A program made the position numbers and the translations under genes. Below the pieces are notes generated by a model, which had not been told where the DNA came from, did no database searches, and saw only the letters and a program-made list of their open reading frames with translations. DNA of 64,000 nucleotides from Protea cynaroides (lineage: Eukaryota > Streptophyta > Magnoliopsida > Proteales > Proteaceae): the NCBI GenBank assembly GCA_028583415.1, contig CM053275.1, positions 3,827,040 to 3,891,039 on the forward strand, given 5' to 3'. Of the stretch, positions 1 to 14,300 are shown one piece after another. Position 1 is the stretch's first letter. Each line of letters opens with the position of its first letter.

Positions 1-3000
1 CAAAATTGTTGTGAGGGGAAAAGGTATCCCTTGAGAGTGGTTGATTGGAACCAAGAAATGCAACTGCAAGGGTTGCATGTGGTCTTGGTAAACAATATGG
101 CATGGAGGTTAGTCCCTCCTTTGAAAAGGATGATTAGTGGATACCAAGCAAGGTCTTGAAGAGCAGAGATAGGTAACATGGGTTACAGAACTGCTATAGA
201 AATCCTTGTGTAGTCTCTTTTCTCTTCTTCTTCTCCTCTCTTCTCATTTTGATTCACAATGTCTCACCTTGCACTTGTGCTCCATCTAATTGCATCATTT
301 GTCACCAAGGTTCGAGGAGTCGGTTTCGAGGCCCATTTCGACCAGCCGTGAAACTGAGTTGTCCTAGGTTTTGCTGGGATTTTTACCGGTTCAACATGAA
401 ACCTTGGTTTCGAAGCCCAAAAGTGGGTTTTTTTTTTTCGATCTGATTTTTTGTGTAGCATATTTTATCCTTTTTACACCTATTTCTCCTATTAATGTAA
501 AAAAAAAAATCCAAAAAGATATTGTGGTGTGGACCCATGTTTGCTACTGAAGACTGAATGCTATTGTATACTAGCAAACTAAGCCTTATGGCCCCAACTA
601 TTAAACATTAACATCATCTAACTGTAATATAATTACTGGACATGAAATTATGTAATTAAAACAATAAAAGCATTCATTTAATACGTTTAATCTGACTCCA
701 TGGACCTCATAGATCGGACCATTCTAACTAACATATATAAGATTGAATGGAAACCATGATGTCTGCATACTAATTCTACCAAAAATCAAATCTGGAGAAA
801 AGTAGGTTTACCTTCAAGAGCTAGAACAGGGAAAGTAGCTTCTTGATAATTTGGAAGAAGATTTCAGACAAGAAACTTGAGAAAAATCGAAGATTGTTGA
901 AGATTTTCACTCAAAAATGTTGAAACCCATCTTGTAGAGTCGAAACATGATGTTTCGGGTGAAACTTGTGTAAAATGACAGGTTTGGATCGAAACCTGTC
1001 ATTTTATAATGCTGGTTTGAACCAGGTCTGGTCGAAACCAGTCGAATCCTGGGATATTTTAGTACTGAGGTTGGGTTTCATTTCGGTTAGCTGTGAAACC
1101 GAGATAAATCGATCGAAACCACAAACTCCTCGAACTATGTTTATCACATCGGTTAAGTTTCTATTTGGGAAGATTTTTAGCAAACCAATCAATTCACTCT
1201 CTCTTGAGTTACTTATAGTCTAACAAATACTTGTGTTGGAACCTCTCTTGACTATAGCTCTCCCTATAGCTCTCCCTGCTTGAAGCTTTCGACTCCGACG
1301 GATGTAAAAAGGATATTTAATGCCCATAAACATCTAAGTTGATGCACTTGAAAACATCTCCATAAATCTGATACTAAATAATGCAAAACCAATCTCAAAC
1401 CAGAGAAGAACCAGTGGGAGATCAATTGCAACAAAATCGACGAAGATAGAGACAAAAATCAGAATTGAGAACAGAATTTTCCCCCCCTCTTTTTCAACAC
1501 CTTTTGTTTTCAACAATGAAAACAAAATAAAAGGATATGGCTTAGGCATCCACCTAAACCTCGACCAACATCTCACTGATCAACCCAAACCTCACACCAG
1601 GAACAACATCTCACTATGCTCTGTCTCACAGAGAATAGCATAAACCAATTTCATTTTTCAATTCTTATAACTAAATTCTTATAGGCTTCTCTTTATATAG
1701 AGAGGCTGAGAGGATTCCAAACATTCATTAGGACTTCCTCCTAGACTTAATGGCCTGAACATTTCCAAGAACTTATATTGGAACTGATTTCAAAATATTC
1801 AATGAACTTTACATTTTCAAGGTCTTTCTCCACTAACAATGAAACTAACTCTACTAAAAATGAAAGTAACTCCACTAACCTATTGATATCCCTAAGACTT
1901 TACAACTTTATAAGACTAGATACAACTCACTAGTTAAATTCGTATAGGCCACTTATCCTCACATATGAGCTTTCAAAATATGCCCATCACAATAGAAAAC
2001 ATAAAAATTCTCAAACCTTGACCCATATAACCCATTAGGTTATTTATTATTTAACCCATTAGACTGGGATTTAGGCTTGTTATGGAGTGAATACTTCTGC
2101 AGAAACCTCTCTTGATCTACAATACTTTTATCTCTCTTACTCGTAGTTTGTCACAGAATATACCTGCTTTTCATCATAATATGATCAGGGACCATATTGT
2201 TAAATTATACTTGTCCTTATACTCCATATTTAAATCCAATTTAGTGAGGAAAAGACAGCGACTTGATCTCCCCTCTACCGTTAACAAGCCCTCTGGATTG
2301 CTTGATAGAGTACATGGGAACCCCAATACAAGTTTATTTCAATTGCTGAAAGGTTGGATTCTTTCTCTAGCCTCTATCTACCCTCTCTCTCCTTCCCCAC
2401 AGCTGAAGATTTATCTTCCTTCTCTGGTTATCCTCTCCACAAAGTTCTCCCCTAATTTATCTCCACAGTACACAACTTTCTCTATTCTCTCCCTTCCTTA
2501 TTCCCCAACGATTGAAAGTTTTAGATCCTAAATGTATTGATCTAACATACTAACTTTCTCCCTTCCACCACACCCATTGATCACCCCTTTATCACTCATC
2601 AATCCACCCCATTAACCCCTCTAATTCTGGTTGAATATTTCTTAATCTGAATTTGGAATTCCATATATTTGAATCTGCTATTATTCCCCATTAATTCTGA
2701 ACCATTATGATATCATATCTACCCCATTTATCTGACCATCAGGTTGGGATATCTTTCCTCCAATCCTTAAGTGAGTCCATCACTTGCGGATCCATCATTC
2801 GATCTGCATTACCACCCCCCTTTTTAACATTTTTTTCTCCAGGATTTTATTTTTCTACTTTTGGAACAAATGGGATGACACAATACAACCATTTTTTTAT
2901 TCTTCTTCCCCTTTTGGAGGTAAAATCTTCTTGGGATTTTTACATCAGTGTCTTCTTAATAATTTTTCTAGTGTTTGCCCTGTAAGTGGTAAAATTCATT

Positions 3001-3693
3001 CGTAGCCCAATTCAATTAACCAAGCCCTGTCCCAACTACTTGGGTATTGGCTGAAGTTTCATTCTCATTCCATAAAAAGAGTGTGGAAATCATATTCTTC
3101 TTTTTATTTCTCTTTTCAGAGGTGTACTCCATCACTGCATTAGTGCTTCCATGTTGAAGCTTAGTCCCGCTAGTCATAAAGAGAAGTTCTGTTATGGATC
3201 CGGTTTCTTTCATTTGCCTTGGGTTGCACCTGGTTGTTGGGTGGAGTTGAAGTCTCAGTTTGTTATTGAGAAAGAAGGGAAGGTTATTGGTCATTATATT
3301 CACTGTGTCTGAGAAGGAGTTATACTTTTCCAGTGGCACAGTCATTGGCTATTCTTTCATTTTCTTTCAATTCCCTTTTGTGAGTCATTTATACTCTTTG
3401 ATCAAACATATTCATAATTGTTCTCTCTCTAATGCAACCCAGAAGAAGAAGAGGAAGAACAACACCACCACCAACAACAATAATTAAGTACTCCACATTT
3501 AAACAAACAACTGATATTTCAATTAAAATGAACTATTATACTAAATGACTATATCAGCTTAATAATAATAAATAAATAAAAACTTGTAATTAATGTTCTA
3601 AAATCCCATCGTTATCCAGGGAGAAGATTACAAATAGTAAACAAAGGATAACCCTATGAAATGAAAGTGAACTCTCTATTAGCTTATTATAAG

Positions 3694-3733
<40 letters not shown>

Positions 3734-3812
3734 ACACTCACTAGCCAGAGGCAACAAGATACAACCAAAAAAATTTAGCTTTAACAGGATAGAAAAGCTC
3801 ATAACACGTTAC
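1..3812. other. Presumed PLD zeta intron, repeat-rich
   Basis: No next PLD exon (expected to begin VTxGNRS) was found here on the minus strand. About 280-470 and 880-1250 hold loosely similar runs of GAAACC/TTTCGA motifs. A dispersed repeat covers about 1369-2121. A poly-A run lies at 3699-3728. The open frames here match no family I recognise. Confidence 0.5.
1369..2121 (-). repeat. Dispersed repeat copy A (possible solo LTR)
   Basis: This stretch matches about 6930-7712 in the same orientation over its whole length, for example AACCAGTGGGAGATCAATTG in both. Read on the minus strand both copies begin TGTAGATCAA, carry a TATA-like TATATAAAGAGAAG motif, and end in CA. That fits a solo LTR, but I see no convincing target duplication, so the class is uncertain. 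Confidence 0.5.
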
Positions 3813-6800
3813 CTTAAATGCATAACGCAGAGGGTTACGGTCCTTTATCTCTTCTGCTAATGATACCCAGCCTTCCCCATTGCCATCAGATGATGGCAAT
3901 ACATCAAAAACAATTATGTCCAAAAGTTTTGTATCACAAGGATTCTCCAGCAAGGCCAAGAACCCAGGTTTTAATACAGCCCACACCTATATGCAGTCAT
4001 GCAGTAACATGAGAGCAATTTCCATAATAACAAATAAGTTTAATTTCAAGCTTTGTTACCAAATGGTCAATGGAACCAATAAGCATGACTAGAACATGGA
4101 ATTAATTAACAAGTATTTGGCCATTACGCTCGTTATGGTAAAAATGGTGATAGGCTTATTGATCATCAGCACTGCAACCAATAAATTTTCAACAGACAAA
4201 AAACATAAGCAGGTATACAATTAAAATAGCCACTGGTCACAACTATTTAAAGAGTGAAAAGTCTCATATGACCCTTAAGTGTTCAACTGCTGCTATACAT
4301 TTTCTAAGAAAATAAACAACGGAAAATGAAATTTAGAGGCACCAAGAAGGAAATTGAAAGTTTGTCAGATTAGAAGATCACAACATCGCAGTCTAAAGGG
4401 GCAAGCACTATAAGTGTATAACTGTTTATGCAAAAATAAGGAATATAACTGATGTAGAAGAATAGAAAAACCGTACAGAAGAATTTTCAACTGAGGGGAA
4501 AAAAAAAGGATGACTGCTTGGTCATCAAAACCAGGATAAGTATTTGTGGGTGGCGTATACACCGTCGGATGGCCCCTACTGCGTGCAAGACGCACTCATT
4601 GGTCCCGTTGTGAAACCTCGTCTGCTACAAATTTGTCGCTCTGTATTCCAAATTAGAATTGGGAGTTGCCACCTACTGTAAGGGCCCAGGACCCGATAGT
4701 GTGTATGACCAAAATCAAGACTGTGTTCTTGAACTGCCTATGCATCCGAGTAAATAGTCGGGAATCAGCTCAAACATAGTTCGAGCATGAATAAGGATGA
4801 CTGGTTTGCTCAAAGATTTTGGGTAAAGGTCAAGTTACGGATATGAGAAGGTATTAGGCACCCCATCCACCTAACATAAGCCGGTCTTTCTACTAGACGC
4901 TTGTGGATATAAAATATTCTCCTAGATATACTGCCTAACTGCATGTTGCTAAGTTGACAAACAGATGTATATTGTATCGTCTTTAGCTAAGGCACTCGTG
5001 GGATAGTATTATTTACTTTCCCTAAAATAACGGTCCCACCAACTGATTAGCGAACTGCAAAGGACCTCGGGAAATTAATTCCCCTACCAAGGGCTCGAGG
5101 GCAAAGCCCCTGCCCAAACTTTATATTAAAGGCGAGTCAACACAGATAATTGCAGAAATAAATTAATTAAAAGTTGGATAGAAAATGATACATGAGGTTC
5201 TTCCGCTCTGAATTATCAACTTTTAATAGTGGATTCCCCCGGCTCAGGAGAAGTTAGCACTCTCGCTCACTTCGCTGTGAAAGACCGGCCACAGTGTAAC
5301 TCTTGGGACAAGTGCAAAGGTGTAGGGGATAAAAAGAAATTGAGCTAAAAGGGCTCTAGAAGAAATTTTCTTTTCTTTTTTTTTTTTTTTTTTTTGGGAA
5401 TTTCTGACTGAATTCAAATGAAGGAGGGGTTATTAAATATTAATAGCAAATTCGGCTTTGTGCACGCGGCGCCATGGGAGCTTACCACGGCTCCACTATA
5501 CACGAGAGAAACTGATGCTGCGACACCACACAAGGGTACAAGTCGTCAAGTGTCAAATCAATTTAATATGCTCGCGGCACCGCAGGGACAAATTGTCAAG
5601 CCGCGGGCCTTGTGGCGGTGCCACAGAAGTGGCCATGGAGCCGCGACTGAGTCAGCAGGGCTCAATTTGAGGTATCTTTCCATAGATATAAATGGGGGGG
5701 ATCCGAAATAGGTGAATATGGTCAATCCTTCCATCACGAGAGAGCCTGAGGATAACATGCCCATAATATTCTTTGAAAGGGGAGGTGGCAAAATTCGGAG
5801 TCTACAGTATCATATATTTAGCAACCTTTCTGCTAAGTCCCAAAAAAGTCTATTGTTGTTTTCCAACATCAGGATGTCAGACCCAGCTTAGGCAATTCCC
5901 ACTGTAAACATTTCTTGATGAGCCTATCTACCACCAGGATCAATTTCGATCTTTATCCAACTCTAATACTAGGTTGGAATTTAAAACCTAGGGTTCTGAT
6001 TTCAATGCAGAGGAGAAGAGAAGAGAATAACATAGAGTAATGCAAAAATCGTATCCAGTGTCCACGATTCAATGAACTTAATTATTTATACTTGAATCAG
6101 AAATCACAAGAATGCTTTAAATTATGAGCTTGTTAAAACCAACTGAATGGCTGACATGGGCTTCCTTCAGGATAACTGACAGTAGTAGTAAGAAAATTTT
6201 TATAACCATAAATATTGTTGAATGCTAAGAGCACAAAAGCAACATGTTAGCAGACCCCTCCCAAAAAGATAATGCTGCTTTTAAAAAATAAAATAGAATG
6301 AAGAAGTCGCTGGCTTCCCACTTTCTGCAATTGCATGCAAACAAGATGATAAACTATTGCCATTGCCACCAGAGGGTTGGGGGGAGCAAGCTTTGTTCTC
6401 AAAAACAAAATTTGCATTACCTTCTGCCAATTGTCATTGCAACAACTACACCAGTGGCAAGCACAACATCGAGAATTATCGTCGTCCCTTGGAATTTTTG
6501 GTAGATGTTTCACCGTTACATAACCTTCTTTCAGCTTGGGCCCATATTCTGGTGAAAATGATAACTTTGAAACCTCCAAAAACTTGCAAACCTACAGTTA
6601 GAACTGTTTATTACAAGTGCAAGAGGCAAAAAGTAGAGAGTAGCGACCTAAAAGAAGATATGCAAGCATAAATTCAGGGAGAACTAGAAATACTATGCAC
6701 CTCATATGCCATCACAGATTTTTGTTCCTTCCATCATACGACTATGTAGTTAGCATGATTATTTAAAAGCATATCAAAGGAGCTACCATCAATAAATAAA

Positions 6801-9200
6801 TAAAGTTCAATGAGTAATTCAAACTTCAAAATGAATTTCAATTAGTTAAGTGTTACATATCCAAGTCAAGTTTCTGTTTTATCAATTAGTAAAATAATCG
6901 GTTAAGAGATATTCAGTAACAAATAAAGATGAAAAATAAAGCAGAATCGATCTCGAACCACGGAAGAACCAGTGGGAGATCAATTGTAATAGGATCGACA
7001 AAGCAGAGACAAAAATCAAAGCTGATAATAGGATTTTGTTTCTCTTTCCCATTTTTCCCTTACATTGAAAGCAAAATAAAAGGATATGACTTAGGCATCC
7101 CACCTAAGCCTCAACCAACGTCTCACCAATCAACCCCAACTTCTCTCTATGAACAACATCTCATTCTCACTACAGTTTTGCTTCTCACGGAAGAATAGTA
7201 TAACCAATTTCATTTCAAATTTTTCCCAAATGCTTACAAGCAGTTCCTTTTATAGAGAAACTGAGATGATTCTAGACCTTCATTGAAACTTCTTCCTAGA
7301 CTCAATGGCATGTACATTTTTTTTTTTTTTTTTTTGGAGGTGAATAATGGCATGTACATTTCTAAGGATTTACAATGGAATTTTTTTCAAGATATTCAAA
7401 TTTCAATGAACTTTCCATTTTCAAGGTCTTTCTCCACTAACCTATTGAAATCCCCAAGACTTCACAACTTTAGAGGACTAGATATATTAATAATGAAACT
7501 AACTGACTCCACTAACCTATTGACATCCCCAATAGTTCACAACCTATTTCTTACATATGAGCTTTCAAAATAGGCCATTACACTAGAAAACGTGTTAAAA
7601 AATTCTCCGCCTAAAACCCATATAACCCATTATGCTACTTATTTAATCAATTATACTAGGATTTGGGCTTATTTAAGCGTGAATACCTGTCTGGAACATC
7701 TTTTGATCTACATCAAAAAGGCAGGTGATTAGTGATGCATTGTTTTTATCTTATTGTGAAACTTCTGATTTGGTTAATAGAAGCATAGGTTATAACTCTC
7801 TAGAGTGTAATAATCCTCTTAGCTATAATACTACAACAACAAAGTCCTATCCCAACTAAATAAGGTCGCCTACATCGATTATTGTCCTCCAATCAGCTCT
7901 GTTCGATGTCATACTTGAAATAAGGCCTAAGCAATGCATGTATTTCCTCACCACCTCCCCTAAAATCATTTTAGGTCTGCCTCTAGCTCTTTTAAATCCT
8001 TCAATCTAAATAAAATCACTCCTACGTAGTGGAGCATCTAATGACCTCCATTGAATATAGTCATACCATCTCAAACAACTTTCTCATAGCTTACATGTAG
8101 CGCTACTCCCAAATCAGCTCTAATACGATCATTCCTTACCTTGTCATTCCTAATTTTGCCACACATCCATCTCAACATCCTTATCTCAGTTACACTAAGT
8201 TTATCTATATGATGCTTCTTCACTGCCCAACATTCCACACCGTAAATCATAGCCGGTCGAATGGCGAACTACAAAATTTTCCTTTAAGTTCTATAAAAAT
8301 GCACCGATCACACAACACTCCAGACGCACCTCTCTACTTCATCCATCCTATTTTAATCTTCTGAGAAACATCATCCTCTATATCATCTTCTTTATTTATG
8401 ATTATGATTGAACCTAGGTACCTAAAATAATCACTTTGTTGTATCTAGGAACTAGATGTTTTAGGCATCACAAAAATAGGTAGAATTTTAATAGTCAGCA
8501 TAACAATTGAGAAGCAAAGAAAAAGAAAGAAACATAAGTCAAAACAACCAATATGACAAGATTATCAAGCATAGTTAGTTAACATGAAATGGGAAAAAAA
8601 ACACTTTGAACGGTACGGAGCGTTTAAGACAGTGCATAAATTAAACGATATGGTAAAAAAAAGGTCAAATTTTTTGAGGAAAAAAAAACAAAACAGATGG
8701 TACGGGTTTTAAACGTTTAAATTCGAATAATATGGGACCAAAAAAAGGCAATATATAAATTGAGAAATTGTTACCTAAATGTGTGCATCCAAAGTTCAAA
8801 GCAACTATAACATCTAAGAAAAAATACATATGAGTATCCACATCCAAAGAATGCAACTCATATGGCAATTATATCTAAAGAGCATCAGAAATGACAACTA
8901 TTATAGCAGATTTTAATGCTAAATATAATACATTTTGCCCACCAACTCATAGATTTAGAGAGTTAAAGGAGCATCTACCAACCAGCGTTTTGCCTCTAGA
9001 GTTAATGTTATGATCATGCCTCACATAAAAGTGAATAAAGATTTGAAAGGAGGTTGTTCTAACAGACATATGGAGGTGAAATGATCAAATCCACTAATGG
9101 TAATCACATATATACTTCTATATGTCTACTGCATCTAGCCAAATGTATTATATAATACATTATGATGGTAAAATAAAGCTATAGGGTATCCTTGTAAAGC

Positions 9201-9233
<33 letters not shown>

Positions 9234-11271
9234 AATGAAATAACCCTTGGATACCCATAGAATCTATAGTGGATGTGATCATTTGGCATTATATAATACA
9301 TTTGGCTAGTTGCCATCCGACTTTTGAGGATGGTGAAATGATGGATATAGGTAGAGAGAGGGTTGTAAGCCTGTAACATGTAAGTGAATAAAAGATTTGA
9401 AAGTAGGTTCTTTTTAGTCCCACATTGATGGGATTTAGAGTACACAGAGCAACGATTGGCTTTAAAAAGTAAAGAGTAAAAATTGTGAGCGGGGCTCCAC
9501 GGCTTAGTGGTTCCAATTCAAAATTTGGGTGGCTGCTAGCCGTTTATTATTTCATTCAAAATTTTTTTAAGGCTTTTATACCTTTTTGAAAGTGGCCCTT
9601 TTTTGTAATGGAAAAAATGTAAGAGCGTATTATACGCATTTAGAACGGCGACCCAAGTGTATGGAGTATTTTTCCGTTTGTTTCATATTAATACTGAATA
9701 CGCGTAAATGAAAAAAATAAAGTATGGAAAAAAAAAAACGCATATTAACTAGTTATACATCAACAAGAGAACGCTAAAAAACATGGTTCTAGGTTCAATA
9801 GGAATTTAGCACCACCATTTGAGGATTGAGGAATACAATTTTTTATTACTATTTCGTGGCTTAGATTTTCTGTAGTATCTCCTCTTTTCTCCTTGATATC
9901 ATATCTAAGATTATTATTTCTTTATAAGTATGCTGGGGCTCAATCTTTAAGCAAGAACTAAAATTAGTAAATTATGCAGATCAAATTTAAAACTGTTATT
10001 TTGTCAGAAAATTACCTGCAAAAAGTTTAAAATTTCATATTTATACACACACAAAAAAATATGGCAGCAATGCTCACCAACAACTAGCTGACCATTCAAT
10101 CTTTAATTTGAATCCACCATAACCAGACCAAGCCTATAGATGTGGTTGGTAGCTGGTTTTTGAGGAAAGTTACCAAGATCACCCATAAAAAAGAAATGAA
10201 TTTATGAATACAGTAATAAATGAATAAAGTTTTCAGACAATGACTAAAAGGAACCTGAAATCAATATTAAACCAAAAATCCTGGAAACCTATATGGCTAT
10301 ACGGCTATATCCATTTTTTCAGTAAACATACGAAGAACATGACCATGAAGTTGTAAGATGACAATGGATAAAAACAGATTAGGTAGATCCATATTCCAAT
10401 ATCAGTTTGGGACCAAATGAAAGAAACTTGGCTCCATATTCCAAAGTGAAAAATTACAACCATACCTCTCGGGAGTTTGCGATATCCATGTTCCCCAGAA
10501 AATGATTCAAATAACCTTGCATTGCTACCTTTGCTCTCTCTGAAATAGAATGCTGCCTTCCAAGTGCAGGGCGAATGATCGGCAAAGCCGCACTGGATGG
10601 AACATCCCTACCGGAAGAAAAAAAAAAAAAACTGTAAGACATACAAGAATCACAGCACAAAAGGTTGTACTAGCTGCATAAAATGCAACTACACAAGTGA
10701 TACAGAATCGGTTGTCTCACCAATTTTTAACACTTTCATCGTGATGTAATGGAACAGCCTCATCATCGGCCTCATCGTCATCTTGAACAACTCCTGTATG
10801 TTCTCCTATCCCAAGGTTTTGAAGCCATTCTTTAACCTTTCATTCAAAGTTTGGATAAGAAATACATCAAAAACTCAAATTTTCCAAAAAATATATATAT
10901 ATTTAAGAGAATGGAGAACATTCTTAAGTTCCAAACAACGTCAGGGCTAGTAGCCATGAAAGTGCTAAAAGCTGAATTGTGATGGAAGACGGTCATAAGA
11001 ATAATTGACAAACCTGCTCCTGTTTCTCATGAAATTCCTCAATAAATGCACGTTTCTTCAGTGCAAAATGTAAATAGATAACTTGTGAAGCTTTCTTCAG
11101 TAAGCGCCATTTGAACTGATAAAAAGAAATAAACAATTAGTTTTCTCAGTACAGAACACATTCCATTGCGAGAACAATGGAGGAAATAAAAAGTAACTAA
11201 AGTATCAACTGTTCATTTACTAACTACTAGAGAGCTAATTTGGCAAGAGTTAGAGAAGAAAAGTATTTCAA

Positions 11272-11310
<39 letters not shown>

Positions 11311-14300
11311 GGAGTGGGGGGCAACATAGTGAACTCTAATCATAGATGAGTTGAGTAGAGACATTCAAGATTAGATCCCTTGATGTATGCTTCTTCTTTG
11401 GAATAAAAAAGTTTTAAGATAAATAGAACAAAAACAGAGCATATGAAGTGTAACTTTAGTAAGAATAGTATTGAAAGTGGGGTGGCGAAAATTGATGATA
11501 AGGAGATACTGCAAAGTGAAAATTTTAGGTACCTAGGTTCAATCATAAATAAAGAGGGAGAAATAGACGGTGATGTTGCATAAAGAATTATAATATGGTG
11601 GATGAAATGGATGGGTGTGTCCAGAGTCTTATGTGATCAACATATTCCTTTAAAATTTAGAGAAAAATTTTATAGGACAGTTATACATCAAGTAATGAAG
11701 TATGGGGCTGAATGTTAAGCAGTGAAGAAACAACAAATAAACAGGCTTAGTGTAACTGAAAAGAGGATGTTGAGATGGATGAGTTAGTAAAACTAGAAAA
11801 AATAAAATAAGGAATGAAAAAATTACATTTAATTTAGTAGTAGCACCAACACATGACAAGTTGAAGAGAAAGTCATTTGAGGTGGTATGGGTATGTGCAA
11901 TAGAGCCCTTTGAATGTTTCAGTATGGAAGGATGATTTGATTCAGATTGAAGAAGCTGAAGCTTCAAGAGAAGTGTGAGGAAAATCATGCATACCTTAGG
12001 ACTAGCAACAATTATGCCTTTGAATAGAGTTGATGGGAGAAAAAGGATCCATGTAGCCGACCCCATCTAGTTGGGCTAAGGCTGAGTTGAGTTGAATGTT
12101 ATTAATTTTTTAATTATGCCTAGCTAAATACTGAAAAAATGGAATTTAAAAGTAACCAAAAAAGCACTGTTAAGACTAAACTTCAAATTTTGCACCAAAT
12201 ACTAAAATATATTATTTTGACTCCAATTACAAATTTGAAACTATCATTAGTGCTGAACATATTTTTCAAACAAATAAAAATAGCAATTTAAAAGAAAGCT
12301 TAAATCAAACTCCTAATCAAATCAAAATTCTTAGAAATATAAGGATCACCATAGCTTGACACCCACTCCATGAATTGGTTATAAACCTTCTGGAAACAGC
12401 TCAGATTCGCAAGAAATTCATACTGTTGAAATCTGACTTAAAATAGTGCACAATCACTCTAAATTGATGAGCTTCAGCCATCAAAAAATAGTAATACACT
12501 GATTTGGAACTCAAGAAAATTGTGGAGACCCTTGAACTGAATATGAACATTCTAAAGAAGAATCCACATCTTTTGAAGGTTGAGATGCTCCCCAATCATT
12601 ATGTGAAATAAGTTTTAATGGGAAATTTTTGGTATCAAAGACCTATAATCTTCTATATGGTAGCCAAAGCAGTGCTGGATTTTTTAGGTTTAAAGAGATT
12701 TGGCTCCAATAGGAGTTCAGTGCTTTGATTCCAGAATCGTGAAGTGGTATTTAGTTAAATGGTTGAGTAGGACAGAGGGTTCCCAGTAATATTAAAATCT
12801 ATTTTATGAAAAACTAAAAGGTTAACTTTGAAAGAATTGCAAATGTAAGTGGGACAAAGAAAAAGCTGCAAACCCAGCTGGATACTTCACTTTAAAAAGA
12901 AGGACACTAAGCTGAAAAGCCATCCGGGTACTTGCACTCCAAAGGGAAGGAGGATAGTGCTAATGAAGATCTTTAAAGTTGAATGGCGAAAGTCATCCAC
13001 CTAGAAAAAATACATTGGAAATACAACAATCTCCCAAAAATTGGATGAAATTGGGAATTGAAATGCTAACTTTCACTACAACCTAGACAATATCTGAAGA
13101 AAACCAATCACATCGGCAGAATAAGGGCGGAAGTGATCTGTTTTAGGAGGAGAAAAGAGTTGGGATGGCATGCTTAGTTCAAGATTTTATATCAATTAGA
13201 TGGTAGGGGCGCAGTGGCATTGGATTATCTCGGGCCTTCCAAAGATTATAGAAATCAGAGGAAATTCATAAATGGCTTCTGAAGATGAAGAAAAATGGTC
13301 AAGAGTGAATAAGTTGAAAGGGCAGAAAGCACCAGGCCTGGATGGCTTTAACCTCTCTTTTTACGAGCATTTTTGCGAGGCCAATTACAAATATTTACTT
13401 AAAGGTTTTAAGGAATTTCAGGATAGCTTCAGATTGGAAGTTACATCAACTAAAGCATAAAAGGGCGTACACAATGCAAGAGGCTCTTGCCATTGCAGGT
13501 TCTGGCGAGGGCTTGATGTACACAGCCTTACCCCTGCTTTGCAGAAAGATTATTTTCATATTCGAACCCATGACCACCAGGTCACAATGGAGCAACCTTA
13601 CTGTTACGTCAACTAAAGCATTCATATTTCCAATACATAAGGAGAAGCTCAAGAAATTTGTGAGAACTAGTGAAGCAGTCCAATATCCAGCCTCTATAAG
13701 GTGATAATGTACCATCAACAAATTTATCAGTGAGCACTCCTGTAAATAAATGAATAACTCAACTACAAAAATCCCAGTTAGCCAGCACGATAGAAACCCG
13801 TTGATTTAATGGAGGATATAGAAATAGATAAAGAGATAAAGCCTTCTATCCAACCTGAAGTAGTTCGATGAAAAGGCTTGATTGAGTTTAGTTGGGCTTA
13901 TTTTTAAGATGATCCAAGGATCTAAATGTTGCGTCAGCCGTCAGATTCATCTGATTCATTTGTCAGTGAAGCAGCTCTGTCTTCGAAATAATAAGGTAAC
14001 TTTGTAGACTTGCAACTCCAAATAATAGAAAGAATTTCTTACGTGCAGCGAAGGTGTGGCGGGATAAAAAAAAATGGAAACCAGATTGAATCTAAGAGTA
14101 TTACTCAGAATAGAATTATAAATAAAACAAAACGCGGAGAGATCCGAAATAGAAACAAATTAAAAATGCATTGAATTCATCATGATAGCTTGAGCCTTGA
14201 GTACGACACTATTACACGTAATTCAAATCCAAAGAACTAAAATCTTTACTTGGGCGTAGTAAACCACTGATCAATATGACTGAGAATTTCCGGTAGAAAC

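Noticed and set aside
2112..2531. 139-codon open frame
   Set aside because: No recognisable domain, low-complexity Ser/Leu/Pro content, lies in repeat-rich presumed intron.
9207..9233. Minus-strand open frame through the (GA)n tract (9179-9445)
   Set aside because: The frame is mostly microsatellite translation (LSLSLS) within a TIR element.
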